Assembly (NCBI RefSeq): GCF_003463065.1 | Contig: NZ_QSCM01000022.1 | Location: 1 to 45,712 of the forward strand | Direction: 5' to 3' | Origin: Blautia sp. OF03-15BH | GTDB taxonomy: Bacteria; Bacillota; Clostridia; Lachnospirales; Lachnospiraceae | DNA: 45,712 nt | In this document: positions 29,378 through 38,379 of the stretch, in pieces | Numbering within the stretch: the stretch's first letter is position 1 | How the letters are laid out: every line of letters begins with the position of its first letter | The notes under the pieces: model-generated | Databases searched by the model: none | What the model saw: only the letters and a program-made list of their open reading frames with translations | Told to the model about the DNA's origin: nothing | Made by a program: the position numbers and the translations under genes

Positions 29378-31225
29378 TTACTCCATGGTTCCGTCATCGG
29401 TTGCTTCCGGGATCATGTTCTCATCATAGATTTCGTCAGAGCCTTCTTCGCTGTAGCTCTCGTCACTGTATTCATCTTCGTAGGAATCCTCGCTATAGGC
29501 TTCCGTCTCACCCGGTTCCTCTTCGGAATAAGTTCCCTCGTCCCCGGCATCATCTACGCCATAAATCTTCTTGAAGAATGCTTCTGCTTCATCGCTTACG
29601 GTCTGACGGACAGTCGGATCTACAGAAACCAGCTTCTGGGCTGCATCGGTAACGATCAGATCTTTGATTTCCTGAGAAAGAACCTTGACTTCCGGTGCGC
29701 CATACTCGGCAGTATCCAGCTCATCCAGCATCTTCTCTTCTTCACTCAGTCCTTCAACCAGGAATTTCAGAAGGAATTTATCGAATTCCTCTTTCAGTGC
29801 TTTGGAAGTCTCCTCATCTGCAGCCAAAGCAGTCACATCCATCTCACTGATCTCCTTGTACTCTTCCTTATGTTCACCGTTTTCTGCTTCCACTCTGGAT
29901 GCCTCGGTAGTCAGATCCAGGACTCTGTCCAGATACCAGTTGATCTCGGTGTAAGTCACTTTCTTCTCATCGCTAAGGTCATCTATCGTATACTGCGGCT
30001 CTGTGGAAACTTCCGTTTCTACCGGAGCTTCTGTTTCTACAGGTGCTTCCGTCTCAAGAACAGGAGCTTCTGTTTCAAGCGGAGCCTCTGTCTCGAATTC
30101 CGGTGTTTCAGACGGTACATCACTGTAGCCATCTGTTTCAACCGGCATCTCAGTCTCTGCAGGCATCTGGGCATCGATTCCATCACTGCCCTCGGTATAA
30201 GTTTCTGCAGGCATCTCCGTCTCAAGAATCGGTGATTCCGTCTCAGGAAGCGGTGCATCGGTTTCCGGCTCCAGGGTAGATCCGGTGATGACATCCCCGC
30301 CAAACGCATCATCGTTGGTATTATCCAGGATGCTGGCTTCTGTCTCTTCTGTTTCGGTCTCAGCTTCTGCCTGTGCATCCTGTGCAGCCTGCTGGGCGGC
30401 ACTCTCTTCGTCATTCGACTCGTCTCCGCTCAGTTCATCCGTCTGACTGGTCACTCCTACGTTCTCATCCACACGCTCCAGCGTATCCTTCATATCATCG
30501 TAGTTATAATCCTCCTGGGAGATCTTATCCAGAAGCTCCGTAACCATATCGACCTGATCCTGTGTCAGCTGTGTATTGTTGTCATTGGCTGCCTCATTGA
30601 CAATATTCTGGATCACGGTAACATCCGTGATATCCTGGGAAATGATCTCCGTCTTTGCTTCATTGACAATGGCAGTTGCTTCCTTCTGACCTACATTATT
30701 GGCAAGCTGTCCGGTAATGACAAGCTCCTCTGTGGCAAGTTCTTTTTTCTGAGGACTCAGAGTCTCTCCGCTGGCCTGCTCATAAGCCATAATGATTCCG
30801 GTCAGAGCACCTGTTCCGGATACCTGAATGGGAGATGCAGCAATTACATCACAGTTCACAACACCAGAAGTGGAAAGGGTGGTAGCAATCATGTTGCAGG
30901 TCACCCAGTCCAGATTAGCTGTCTTTACCTGGATTCCGCCGGAAGCTGTCGGGGATACCAGGGCACAGCTGTATGTGTGGGTTCCGATCTGCTCCAGAGG
31001 AACATAGGATCCCAGATGATCTCTCTCGTCCTGGTTGGTGATCGTCAGGATATCCACCTGATCGGCGGTCACGCCAAAATAATTCATAACGATCTGTTTC
31101 TGCTGTTCACTGAGATCAGCGCCAAGAGTTACTACTTTTCTGCTGTCTGCACTGACACCCATGGAAAATCCAAGTGCCAGGCAAAGTCCAAGAGCAGCCA
31201 CACTGGTAAATTTTTTCTTCATCAT
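29378..31225 (-). CDS. exported DUF1002 domain protein with long ETE-rich linker
   Basis: 615 residues. A signal peptide (about 1-27, cleavage after VSA) leads into a DUF1002 (YpuA-like) domain (about 28-260): VVTLGADLSEQQKQIVMNYFGV, VKTANLDWVTCNMIATTLSTSG and VIAASPIQVSGTGALTGIIMAYE are recognisable. A low-complexity segment (about 265-420) has repeats such as PVETEAPVETE. A helical domain (about 425-550) and a strongly acidic Ser/Glu/Tyr tail follow. It is probably secreted or wall-associated; family function is unknown. GAGGAGG lies upstream of two adjacent ATGs, either of which may start. The acidic and repetitive tail is longer than the basic family form. Confidence 0.82.
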   Translation of the reverse strand: MMKKKFTSVAALGLCLALGFSMGVSADSRKVVTLGADLSEQQKQIVMNYFGVTADQVDILTITNQDERDHLGSYVPLEQIGTHTYSCALVSPTASGGIQVKTANLDWVTCNMIATTLSTSGVVNCDVIAASPIQVSGTGALTGIIMAYEQASGETLSPQKKELATEELVITGQLANNVGQKEATAIVNEAKTEIISQDITDVTVIQNIVNEAANDNNTQLTQDQVDMVTELLDKISQEDYNYDDMKDTLERVDENVGVTSQTDELSGDESNDEESAAQQAAQDAQAEAETETEETEASILDNTNDDAFGGDVITGSTLEPETDAPLPETESPILETEMPAETYTEGSDGIDAQMPAETEMPVETDGYSDVPSETPEFETEAPLETEAPVLETEAPVETEAPVETEVSTEPQYTIDDLSDEKKVTYTEINWYLDRVLDLTTEASRVEAENGEHKEEYKEISEMDVTALAADEETSKALKEEFDKFLLKFLVEGLSEEEKMLDELDTAEYGAPEVKVLSQEIKDLIVTDAAQKLVSVDPTVRQTVSDEAEAFFKKIYGVDDAGDEGTYSEEEPGETEAYSEDSYEDEYSDESYSEEGSDEIYDENMIPEATDDGTME

Positions 31226-31404
31226 AAAACCTCCTCACTTGTTATATCCTAAACTTCGCTTCCCTTTCGGGAGACTACTTCCTATTTTAGCAGATTTTTC
31301 GAAAAATGCCTATCTTTTTTATGAAAAATCCTGTCTTTTCTCTTAAGGTCTGCTGCTTTTCTCAGAAAGACAAATATTTTTCTCATGTCCGCCCCGGTTG
31401 AACA

Positions 31405-31433
31405 TTGACGTTTGCAGTTTTATTCGATACAAT
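31405..31433 (+). promoter_or_regulatory. sigma-A promoter of the MATE transporter gene
   Basis: TTGACG (31405-31410), 17-bp spacer, TACAAT (31428-31433). Confidence 0.7.
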
Positions 31434-31466
31434 GAAGTTAATTTACTAAGATAGGAGTTTTTTCTG

Positions 31467-32819
31467 ATGGCAGCACACAACAAAACCATACCGATGACAG
31501 AGGGAACAATCTGGAAACGGATCGTCGCTTTTGCCATTCCTCTCTTTCTCGGGAACCTCTTTCAGCAGCTTTACAACATGGCGGACTCTCTCATTGTAGG
31601 GAACTTTCTCGGAAGCAACGCTCTCGCCGCAGTCAGTTCTTCCGGAAACCTGATCTTCCTTCTGGTCGGCTTTTTCAACGGCATCGCCGTAGGAGCCGGT
31701 GTCGTCATTGCCCGCTACTTTGGTGCGCAGGAAAAAGAGCAGCTTCAGCGTTCCATCCACACCACCATTGCCTTTGGTCTGATCTGCGGTATCGCGCTCT
31801 CACTGATCGGCGTGATCCTGGCTCCGAAGATCCTGATCCTGATGGGCACACCGGAGGAAGTACTTCCGAATTCAACGGTTTATTTCCAGGTGTATTTTGC
31901 CGGTTCCATCTTTTTTGTCATGTACAATATTTTTGTTGGAATCCTTCAGGCAGTGGGAGATTCCAGACATCCGCTCTACTATCTGATCATTTCCTCTATC
32001 ACAAACGTGATCCTGGATCTGATCTTTGTAGCCGGCTTCCACTTCGGCGTAGGGTCTGCAGCCCTGGCTACCACGATTTCACAGGCTTTGAGTGCCATTC
32101 TCTGTCTTCGCCAGCTTTTGAGAAGCCCGGAAGAGTACCGGGTTTCCATCAAAAAGATCCGTCTGGATTTCTTCATGCTGCGGCAGATCATTTCCAACGG
32201 TCTTCCTGCCGGCGTCCAGAATTCCATCATTGCCCTGGCTAACGTGGTGGTACAGTCCAACATCAACTCTTTCGGAAAAATGGCTATGGCCGGCTGTGGC
32301 TCTTATGCCAAGGTCGAGGGCTTTGCTTTTCTCCCGGTTACCTGTTTTGCCCTTTCCATTACTACCTTCACCAGTCAGAACATCGGGGCAAAAAAATATG
32401 ACCGTGTCAAAAAAGGTGCCCGCTTCGGCGTACTCTGTTCCATCACACTGGCAGAACTTGTGGGGATCCTTATGTTTCTTTTCATTCCCCATCTGATCTC
32501 CGCCTTTAACCGCACACCGGAAGTCATCCAGTGTGGAACCAGCCAGGCCCGGATTGATACTCTGTTTTATTTCCTCCTGGCCTTTTCCCACTGTGCCGCC
32601 GGAATTCTCCGCGGTGCCGGAAAATCCGTTGTTCCCATGATCGTCATGATGGTCTGCTGGTGTATGATCCGCGTGACCTACATCACGATCACCCTCCATT
32701 TCATCCCCTCCATTCAGGTCATCTTCTGGGCCTATCCCCTGACCTGGAGTTTAAGCACGATCGTCTTTCTGTTTTATCTCTTTAAGACGGACTGGCTGGG
32801 GGAAAGAAAGGAAGCATAA
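31467..32819 (+). CDS. MATE family efflux transporter
   Basis: 450 residues with about 12 membrane helices in two related halves. Family features: PLFLGNLFQQLYNMADSLIVGNFLG at the start, ALAAVSSSGNLIFLLVGFFNGIAVGAGVVIARYFGA, and in the second half NGLPAGVQNSIIALANVVVQSNIN and FTSQNIGAKKYDRVKKG. It should export cationic or amphipathic compounds using a sodium or proton gradient; the substrate is unknown. AGGAG lies 9 nt before the ATG, and it is transcribed alone from a strong promoter to the terminator at 32943. Confidence 0.93.
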   Translation: MAAHNKTIPMTEGTIWKRIVAFAIPLFLGNLFQQLYNMADSLIVGNFLGSNALAAVSSSGNLIFLLVGFFNGIAVGAGVVIARYFGAQEKEQLQRSIHTTIAFGLICGIALSLIGVILAPKILILMGTPEEVLPNSTVYFQVYFAGSIFFVMYNIFVGILQAVGDSRHPLYYLIISSITNVILDLIFVAGFHFGVGSAALATTISQALSAILCLRQLLRSPEEYRVSIKKIRLDFFMLRQIISNGLPAGVQNSIIALANVVVQSNINSFGKMAMAGCGSYAKVEGFAFLPVTCFALSITTFTSQNIGAKKYDRVKKGARFGVLCSITLAELVGILMFLFIPHLISAFNRTPEVIQCGTSQARIDTLFYFLLAFSHCAAGILRGAGKSVVPMIVMMVCWCMIRVTYITITLHFIPSIQVIFWAYPLTWSLSTIVFLFYLFKTDWLGERKEA

Positions 32820-32942
32820 AGACAACGACAATGGTCAGACTTGCAAACAATTAAAAATGATTTATGCAAATTTATTAATAGCATTTTCAAATCAATCATG
32901 CTAATATAGTGGACTTAACCATTCCATACATAAAATGGGCAT

Positions 32943-32975
32943 AAAAACCCCAGAGTCAGTCTCTCTGGGGTTTTT
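32943..32975 (+). terminator. intrinsic terminator after the MATE gene
   Basis: AAAAACCCCAGAG (32943-32955) pairs with CTCTGGGGTTTTT (32963-32975). It lies about 120 bp after the MATE stop. Confidence 0.8.
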
Positions 32976-32983
32976 GTCGGCTT

Positions 32984-33192
32984 ATGGTCGAATCACCTGA
33001 ATTACTCGCTTCTCTTGCCTATTGGCGTTATAGCATATATATTTGCAAAATTCAATATACAATCTGTTTTATCCGTCATTCAATGAACGCCTTCAGAGCG
33101 AAGCTACTTCCTTCTTTTCCCATCCGGAGGCTTTCCAAACCATCAGCAAAATGGCTGACTGGCTCTATGAAATCTGTGAACAGCTATCATGA
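32984..33192 (+). pseudogene. frameshifted gene remnant
   Basis: Two adjoining frames look protein-like. ESPELLASLAYWRY is read from 32984, then after a shift of frame FYPSFNERLQSEATSFFSHP runs on to ADWLYEICEQLS and a TGA at 33190-33192. There is no ribosome site. The end overlaps the 3' end of the convergent GH3 gene by 28 bp. I read this as the decayed tail of an unidentified gene. The gap 32820-33164 otherwise holds the MATE terminator and AT-rich sequence. Confidence 0.35.
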
Positions 33193-35279
33193 CGAATCTC
33201 CATCCGTACCGGCCTGCATCCCATCAGCTCCACGCTTCGTTCATCCGGCTGTGAGAAGCCTGCATAGACTTCGAACGCTCCGGAGGCAGCCTGACGTTGT
33301 CCTTTTTCATCCACCACAGTAAAGGCCCGTTCATCGAGAAGCAGTGTCTTTTCCATGGTCTTGCCTGGCCGGACGGTAATGCGGACGAACGCGGAAAGAG
33401 ACGGATGGAGAGGTGCACAGGGAGACTCCACGCTCCTGACATAGATCTGAAGTGTTTCTGTCACTTCTCTCTCTTCGCGATTGTGAACGGTCACGACCAC
33501 TTCCGCACCGCTTCCTTTTTTCTGGATTTCAGCATTGGTAAGCTCCAGTTTTCCATAGGTCAGTCCATAACCGAAGGGATACTGGGCTTTGCCCTTCAGA
33601 TAACGATACGTTCTGCCTTCCATGGTATAGTCTTCAAAGTCCGGAAGTTCCTCCAGAGACTCATAGAAAGTGACAGGCAGTTTTCCGGTAGGCGCTGTTT
33701 CTCCAAAGAGAACTTTTGCCGCCGCTTTTCCTCCCTCTGCCCCCGGATACCAGAGCACCAGGATGGCATCAAAATGCTCCCTCGCATAAGAAAGATCAAG
33801 ATCGCTTCCTGCCATCAGACAAAGGATCACCGGTTTTCCACAGTCCGCCAACGCTGCCATCAGCTCTCTCTGGGATTCCGGCAGAAGAAGATCTTTTTTA
33901 TCTCCGGAAAAATAACTGTTTCCGGTATCCCCTTCTTCTCCCTCCAGCGTCTCATCCAGCCCCACGCAAAGGATCACTGCATCGCTGTATTCTGCTACGG
34001 TTCTTGCCTCGGAGATCCGGTCTTTGGCGTAAGCCAGCGCTTCTACTCTGTCTTTGCTGATGTCACAGCCCACAGAAGTAAGGATCCGCACAGAATCACC
34101 CAGATAATCCTGCAGCCCCTCCTGAATGGTCACATATCTGGACGCCGTTCCGTGATAATTGCCAATCAGGGCAGCCCGGCTGTCCGCATTGGGGCCAATA
34201 ATGCCAAGCGTATGGATTTTCTCTTTTTTCAGTGGAAGCACTCCATTGTTTTTCAGGAGGACAAAGCTCTCCTCCGCTGCTTTTTCCGCCAGTGCCAGAT
34301 GCTCTTCGGACTCCACTTCCAGATAAGAAATCTGATCATATTCTGTCTCATCAAAAAGTCCCAGAAGATAACGCGTTGTGAAAAGGCGTACCGCAGCTTC
34401 CGTGATGGTTTCTTCAGAAACCAGCCCGTCCTCACAGGCCTTCTGGACATAGAGGTAGGTAACGCCGCAATTCAGGTCACAGCCGTTGTTGATCGCCAGA
34501 GCAGCCGATTCTTCTGCTGTGGAGGTCACCATATGGTTGGTATGAAAATCCCGGATAGCCCAGCAGTCGGAAACAAAATGTCCCTGAAAGCCCCATTCAC
34601 CGCGAAGGATATGCTGAAGCTTTTCACTGCCGCAGCAGGGTTCTCCGTCTGTCCGGTTATAAGCACCCATGACGGCTTCCACATCTGCATCCTTTACCAG
34701 CATTTCAAAAGCCGGAAGATACGTTTCGTGGAGATCTTTTTCCGTTGGCTTTGCATCAAACTCATGACGCAGAGCCTCCGGACCGGAATGAACGGCAAAA
34801 TGCTTCGCACAGGCAGCCGCTTTCCGGTATTCTCCTTCTCCCTGAAGACCTTTTACAAAAGCCGTTCCCAGTTTTCCGGTAAGATAAGGATCCTCTCCGT
34901 AGGTCTCATGCCCCCGTCCCCATCTGGGATCACGGAAAATATTCACGTTCGGAGACCAGAAAGTCAGTCCCTTATAAATATCCCTGTCGTTCTGTTTCAC
35001 ATTTTCATTGTATTTCGCTCTTCCCTCTGTTGCGATCACCTCTGCCACATCATGAAGAAGCTCTGTATCGAAACTGGCTGCCAGAGCGATCGCCTGTGGA
35101 AAAACAGTCGCCTGTCCGCTTCTTGCGACCCCGTGAAGACCTTCATTCCACCAGTTATACGCCGGTATTCCAAGTCTTTTGACAGCAGGCGCATCATATC
35201 TTAACTGGCTGCATTTCTCTTCCAGCGTCATTTTTTCCACCAGGGCTTCTGCCCGTTTTCTTGCTTCTTCTCTCGTCAT
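33165..35279 (-). CDS. glycoside hydrolase family 3, beta-xylosidase-like
   Basis: 704 residues from MTREEARKR, with AGGAG 11 nt upstream; a longer frame adds 16 poor codons. The GH3 N-terminal TIM barrel has the beta-xylosidase-like YNWWNEGLHGVARSG (41-55), FWSPNVNIFRDPRWGRGHETYGEDP and AAACAKHFAVHSGPE. The nucleophile is D238 in FVSDCWAI. The GH3 C-terminal domain has VILCVGLDETLEGEEGDT, and a fibronectin-III-like end contains YPFGYGLTYGKLEL. No signal peptide is seen, so it should act in the cytosol on imported xylo-oligosaccharides or other beta-glycosides. The last residues (EIRHDSCSQIS) lie in a rearranged stretch overlapping a gene remnant on the other strand. Confidence 0.92.
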   Translation of the reverse strand: MTREEARKRAEALVEKMTLEEKCSQLRYDAPAVKRLGIPAYNWWNEGLHGVARSGQATVFPQAIALAASFDTELLHDVAEVIATEGRAKYNENVKQNDRDIYKGLTFWSPNVNIFRDPRWGRGHETYGEDPYLTGKLGTAFVKGLQGEGEYRKAAACAKHFAVHSGPEALRHEFDAKPTEKDLHETYLPAFEMLVKDADVEAVMGAYNRTDGEPCCGSEKLQHILRGEWGFQGHFVSDCWAIRDFHTNHMVTSTAEESAALAINNGCDLNCGVTYLYVQKACEDGLVSEETITEAAVRLFTTRYLLGLFDETEYDQISYLEVESEEHLALAEKAAEESFVLLKNNGVLPLKKEKIHTLGIIGPNADSRAALIGNYHGTASRYVTIQEGLQDYLGDSVRILTSVGCDISKDRVEALAYAKDRISEARTVAEYSDAVILCVGLDETLEGEEGDTGNSYFSGDKKDLLLPESQRELMAALADCGKPVILCLMAGSDLDLSYAREHFDAILVLWYPGAEGGKAAAKVLFGETAPTGKLPVTFYESLEELPDFEDYTMEGRTYRYLKGKAQYPFGYGLTYGKLELTNAEIQKKGSGAEVVVTVHNREEREVTETLQIYVRSVESPCAPLHPSLSAFVRITVRPGKTMEKTLLLDERAFTVVDEKGQRQAASGAFEVYAGFSQPDERSVELMGCRPVRMEIRHDSCSQIS

Positions 35280-35330
35280 CTGCAAATCTTCTCCTTTCTG
35301 TTCCTTCCATACTGTCGGATGCCTCAAAGT

Positions 35331-35378
35331 AAAAAATGAGCAGCTCTGCCTTTTTCAGGGCATTGCCGCTCCTTTTTT
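35331..35378 (-). terminator. intrinsic terminator after pepC
   Basis: Minus-strand stem AAAAAAGGAGCGGC with GCTGCTCATTTTTT, with an inner TGCC/GGCA stem. A-rich and T-rich flanks make it possibly active both ways. Confidence 0.75.
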
Positions 35379-35385
35379 ATCTCTT

Positions 35386-36717
35386 TTATGCCAGAGATCC
35401 CATCGGATCCCAGGGTTTCAGCATGATCGGCTCGCTTTCGTAAGCCTCCAGCGCCTCTTTCGGAAGATATTTCTTATTGACCACAATCTGGTAGGTATAC
35501 TCGTCAAACCAGCGGTCAGACATTACATAATAACCTTCTTTACCGGCATCCTCGCCCCAGCTGTTTTCTACTCTCCAGCGGTTGGGCCTGCCATCCTCGT
35601 CGAGGTTGACCCCCTGGAATACCATGGCATGAGTCATCAGACTCTGGCCGTACTCCAGTCTCTCCGCCTTGTTCATGCCGAAGGTGGTTCCAAAGAGGTC
35701 GTCCACACCGTAAAGATCCAGATCCATAATGCCCTCACGGCAGGAACGCTGTCCTACATCACTTCCGAACCATACCGGCTCGCCGTCCTGCAGCTGGGCA
35801 ATGGCAGCTTTTTTCAGCTCCTCGATCGGCAGGTTTACATATTTTACCTGGCGGCCTTCCAGAACATTGCCCAGATACTCGACGCTGTAGCTGCGATAGT
35901 AGGGCTTGTCTTCGGTGGGCGCGTTGATGATGCTGATGTACTCATCCAGATCCAGGCCGATGTACTTCTCATAAAAAGCCTGCGGAGTCAGGTTCAGATC
36001 TCGGTGGAAGTTTTTATCTTTATCACGGTACTCGAAATCAAAAGTCTTTGGCGGTTTTCCAAGGCAGATGCAGAGCATGTTGTAAACGGTCTGCATCATC
36101 TCATCCTTCATGGCACGAAGCTCGGCATCGGTTTTGCCATCTTTGTGCGCTTTTCTTAAGATGCAGGCGTACTCACGGAGCTTCTCCGTCATATAGGAAA
36201 CCATCTCGTTGGTTGCAGAGGAGGAAAAGGTCTCCGGCATTGCTCCCTTCGGAACCAGGCCATATTTGCTCACGATCGCAGTCAGCATGTCCCACTGTCC
36301 GCCGTCATTTAACGGCATGGAAAGAAGATGGGCGATCAGTCTTCCTTCTGTCGGCTCGTCCAGTGTTTTCAGGATGCATTCCAGGAAGTAATTGGATTTT
36401 TCCAGCTTGTCATAGAACAGCGTATAGTTCTGGGAGAGCTCGAAGTTCTCCAGATTCCGTTTCCGGATCACCTGGAAACGCAGGCAGTTCAGAGCTGCAA
36501 ACATCCAGCAGCGGCCGCTCTTCTTCTGGTTAGTGATCTTTCCCTGCTCCAGGCTGATGGAAAAATCAAAAGTCGTCTTTCTCTCGGTCTCATAATTTTT
36601 TGCGGAAGCGTTCACACCATTTACAGTCACTGCATTCATTGCCAGAGAATTGGCACGATTGGCGTCAAAGTTTTTTTCGAACGTTTCCAGACTTTCCATA
36701 GAAATTGTTGTTTCCAT
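35386..36717 (-). CDS. pepC: C1 family aminopeptidase C (bleomycin hydrolase type)
   Basis: 443 residues from METTISMESL, with AAGGAG 9 nt upstream; a longer frame runs into the inserted repeat and is rejected. It is a cytosolic, self-compartmentalised cysteine aminopeptidase. Catalytic residues: C70 in NQKKSGRCWMFAALN, His in LMTHAMVFQGV, Asn in WRVENSWGEDAG. The blocks SQNYTLFYDKLEKSNYFLE and LLSMPLNDGGQWDML are typical. The C-terminal Ala that blocks the active site from other uses is present (ends GSLA). The mRNA leader seems to contain a MITE-like element. Confidence 0.94.
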   Translation of the reverse strand: METTISMESLETFEKNFDANRANSLAMNAVTVNGVNASAKNYETERKTTFDFSISLEQGKITNQKKSGRCWMFAALNCLRFQVIRKRNLENFELSQNYTLFYDKLEKSNYFLECILKTLDEPTEGRLIAHLLSMPLNDGGQWDMLTAIVSKYGLVPKGAMPETFSSSATNEMVSYMTEKLREYACILRKAHKDGKTDAELRAMKDEMMQTVYNMLCICLGKPPKTFDFEYRDKDKNFHRDLNLTPQAFYEKYIGLDLDEYISIINAPTEDKPYYRSYSVEYLGNVLEGRQVKYVNLPIEELKKAAIAQLQDGEPVWFGSDVGQRSCREGIMDLDLYGVDDLFGTTFGMNKAERLEYGQSLMTHAMVFQGVNLDEDGRPNRWRVENSWGEDAGKEGYYVMSDRWFDEYTYQIVVNKKYLPKEALEAYESEPIMLKPWDPMGSLA

Positions 36718-36742
36718 TTTCAGAATCTCCTTTGTAAAAATA

Positions 36743-36890
36743 TTGTAACTGTTCAGAACCACCTCCAAAATGCTGCGCATTTCGTCGGTGTGGCGTATCC
36801 GCCAAATAGATTTCCATGTAAAAGTGTTCATTCATACAAGCATGATTCACACTTTTGCATGAAAATCTGCTTGGCTCTGAACAGTTACAA
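36743..36890. repeat. MITE-like element, copy B
   Basis: 148 bp bounded by perfect 15-bp inverted termini TTGTAACTGTTCAGA (36743-36757 and complement at 36876-36890). The word AAAATATTG flanks both ends (36737-36745 and 36889-36897), as expected for target duplication, with slight overlap of the termini. The inside has GGCG-TATCC-GCC and a long stem AGATTTCCATGTAAAAGTG with CACTTTTGCATGAAAATCT. It lies between the pepC promoter and start codon. Copy A has the same termini and the same order of stems. Confidence 0.7.
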
Positions 36891-36904
36891 AATATTGTAC
36901 CTTT

Positions 36905-36934
36905 ATTCTAGCATACTTTCTCGAAAAAGGTTAA
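36905..36934 (-). promoter_or_regulatory. promoter of pepC upstream of the inserted element
   Basis: Minus strand TTAACC (36929-36934), 18-bp spacer, TAGAAT (36905-36910) with extended TGC. Transcription would begin near 36898 and pass through the whole repeat. Confidence 0.5.
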
Positions 36935-36954
36935 TAATTTTCGTAGTGATTTTT

Positions 36955-36972
36955 TTGTTAAAAAAAAAACAA
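36955..36972 (+). promoter_or_regulatory. possible Rex-like operator half-site
   Basis: TTGTTAAAAAAAAAACAA matches the left half of the Rex consensus TTGTTAA-N4-TTAACAA; the right half is weak. It lies 8 bp before the -35 of an alcohol dehydrogenase gene, a common Rex target. Confidence 0.25.
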
Positions 36973-36979
36973 AAAACGC

Positions 36980-37008
36980 TTGCGTTAATTATTTAACAGA
37001 GTTATAAT
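36980..37008 (+). promoter_or_regulatory. sigma-A promoter of the alcohol dehydrogenase gene
   Basis: TTGCGT (36980-36985), 17-bp spacer, TATAAT (37003-37008). The -35 lies in the palindrome AACGC-TT-GCGTT (36975-36986). The leader (about 37015-37127) has a CGAGA/TCTCG hairpin and an AGCT..CAGGT/ACCTG..AGCT hairpin. Confidence 0.65.
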
Positions 37009-37127
37009 AGAATCGTCGAGAGAACAGATTCTCGAAAAAACAGCTTACAGGTTTGTTTTTTACCTGCACAGCTATGCAAACAACTAATCAAGCTTACTAA
37101 AATTATTTTTTTAAGGAGATGACAAAC

Positions 37128-38309
37128 ATGGCAAGATTTACTTTACCGAGAGATATTTACCATGGAACAGGATGTCTGGAAGAGTTGAAAAATCTGAAAG
37201 GTAAAAAGGCTGTTCTGGTTGTAGGAGGCGGCTCTATGAAGCGTCAGGGCTTTCTTGACCGCGCTGTGAACTATCTGAAAGAAGGCGGCATGGAAGTGCA
37301 GCTGATCGAAGGTGTAGAACCGGATCCCTCTGTTGAGACTGTCATGAGAGGTGCAAAAGTGATGCAGGAGTTCCAGCCGGACTGGATCGTGGCAATGGGC
37401 GGCGGTTCCCCCATCGATGCAGCCAAAGCTATGTGGGCTTTCTATGAGTATCCGGATACGAAATTTGAAGATCTTATCACTCCCTTCGGTTTCCCGGAGC
37501 TGAGACAGAAGGCAAGATTCGCTGCCATCCCCTCTACTTCCGGTACTGCTACCGAGGTAACTGCTTTCTCCGTTATCACTGATTATCAGAGCGGCATCAA
37601 ATATCCGCTGGCTGACTTCAACATCACTCCGGATGTTGCCATCGTTGATCCGGATCTGGTTATGGGACTTCCTGTAAAACAGGTTGCCTATACCGGTATG
37701 GATGCTCTGACTCATGCCATCGAGGCTTATGTTTCCACCCTGAACTGCCCGTTCACCGATCCGCTGGCTCTGCAGGCCATTGAAATGGTTCTTGAATATC
37801 TGCCGGCTTCTTACAACGGAAACAAAGTTGCCAGAGAGCAGATGCACTATGCACAGTGCCTGGCTGGTATGTCCTTCTCCAACGCTCTCCTGGGTATCGT
37901 TCATTCCATGGCTCACAAAACCGGAGCTGCATTCTCTACCGGACATATTCCTCACGGCTGTGCGAACGCTATTTATCTGCCGTATGTTATCAAATACAAC
38001 GCAAAAGATCCGGTTGCTGCCTCCCGTTATGCTGAAATCGCACGCAGAATGGGTCTGGAAGGAACTTCCCAGCAGGCTCTGATCAACAGCCTCTGCGAAA
38101 AGATTGATTCCTTCAATGTAAAACTGAACATTCCGAAGACTCTGAAAGATTTCGGAATCAATGAAGAAGAATTCAAAGAAAAGGTTGCCAAGATCGCTGA
38201 ACTGGCCGTTGGTGATGCCTGCACAGGATCCAACCCGAGAGCCATTGATCCGGCCAATATGGAAAAACTGCTGACCTGCACCTTCTATGGTACCGAGGTA
38301 GATTTTTAA
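37128..38309 (+). CDS. iron-containing alcohol dehydrogenase
   Basis: 393 residues from MARFTLPRD, with AAGGAG at 9-nt spacing; an ATG three codons earlier touches the ribosome site. It reduces aldehydes to alcohols (or the reverse) with NAD(P)H in fermentation. Motifs: AMGGGSPIDAAKAMW (cofactor), IPSTSGTATEVTAFSVITD, the metal-binding HAIEAYVS and HSMAHKTGAAFSTGHIPHGCANAIYLPYV with conserved His residues. It resembles Clostridium butanol/propanol-type enzymes. It is a single gene with a long structured leader, a strong promoter and a strong terminator, so high and regulated expression is likely. Confidence 0.93.
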   Translation: MARFTLPRDIYHGTGCLEELKNLKGKKAVLVVGGGSMKRQGFLDRAVNYLKEGGMEVQLIEGVEPDPSVETVMRGAKVMQEFQPDWIVAMGGGSPIDAAKAMWAFYEYPDTKFEDLITPFGFPELRQKARFAAIPSTSGTATEVTAFSVITDYQSGIKYPLADFNITPDVAIVDPDLVMGLPVKQVAYTGMDALTHAIEAYVSTLNCPFTDPLALQAIEMVLEYLPASYNGNKVAREQMHYAQCLAGMSFSNALLGIVHSMAHKTGAAFSTGHIPHGCANAIYLPYVIKYNAKDPVAASRYAEIARRMGLEGTSQQALINSLCEKIDSFNVKLNIPKTLKDFGINEEEFKEKVAKIAELAVGDACTGSNPRAIDPANMEKLLTCTFYGTEVDF

Positions 38310-38332
38310 AGTTATGTAAGTTCCTGGAACTT

Positions 38333-38372
38333 AAAGGGGGGACGGCTCGAAATCACGAGCCGTCCCCCCTTT
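38333..38372. terminator. strong bidirectional intrinsic terminator
   Basis: AAAGGGGGGACGGCTCG (38333-38349) pairs with CGAGCCGTCCCCCCTTT (38355-38371). It lies between the alcohol dehydrogenase (+) and the serine hydrolase (-). Confidence 0.85.
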
Positions 38373-38379
38373 GTTTACT

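Noticed and set aside
33297..35204. 635-codon plus-strand frame opposite the GH3 gene
   Set aside because: The minus strand encodes a full GH3 enzyme with catalytic motifs; this frame has no motif or ribosome site.
36718..36831. Longer pepC start within the repeat
   Set aside because: The extra 38 codons are read through the MITE-like element and lack a ribosome site; the METTIS start has a good one.
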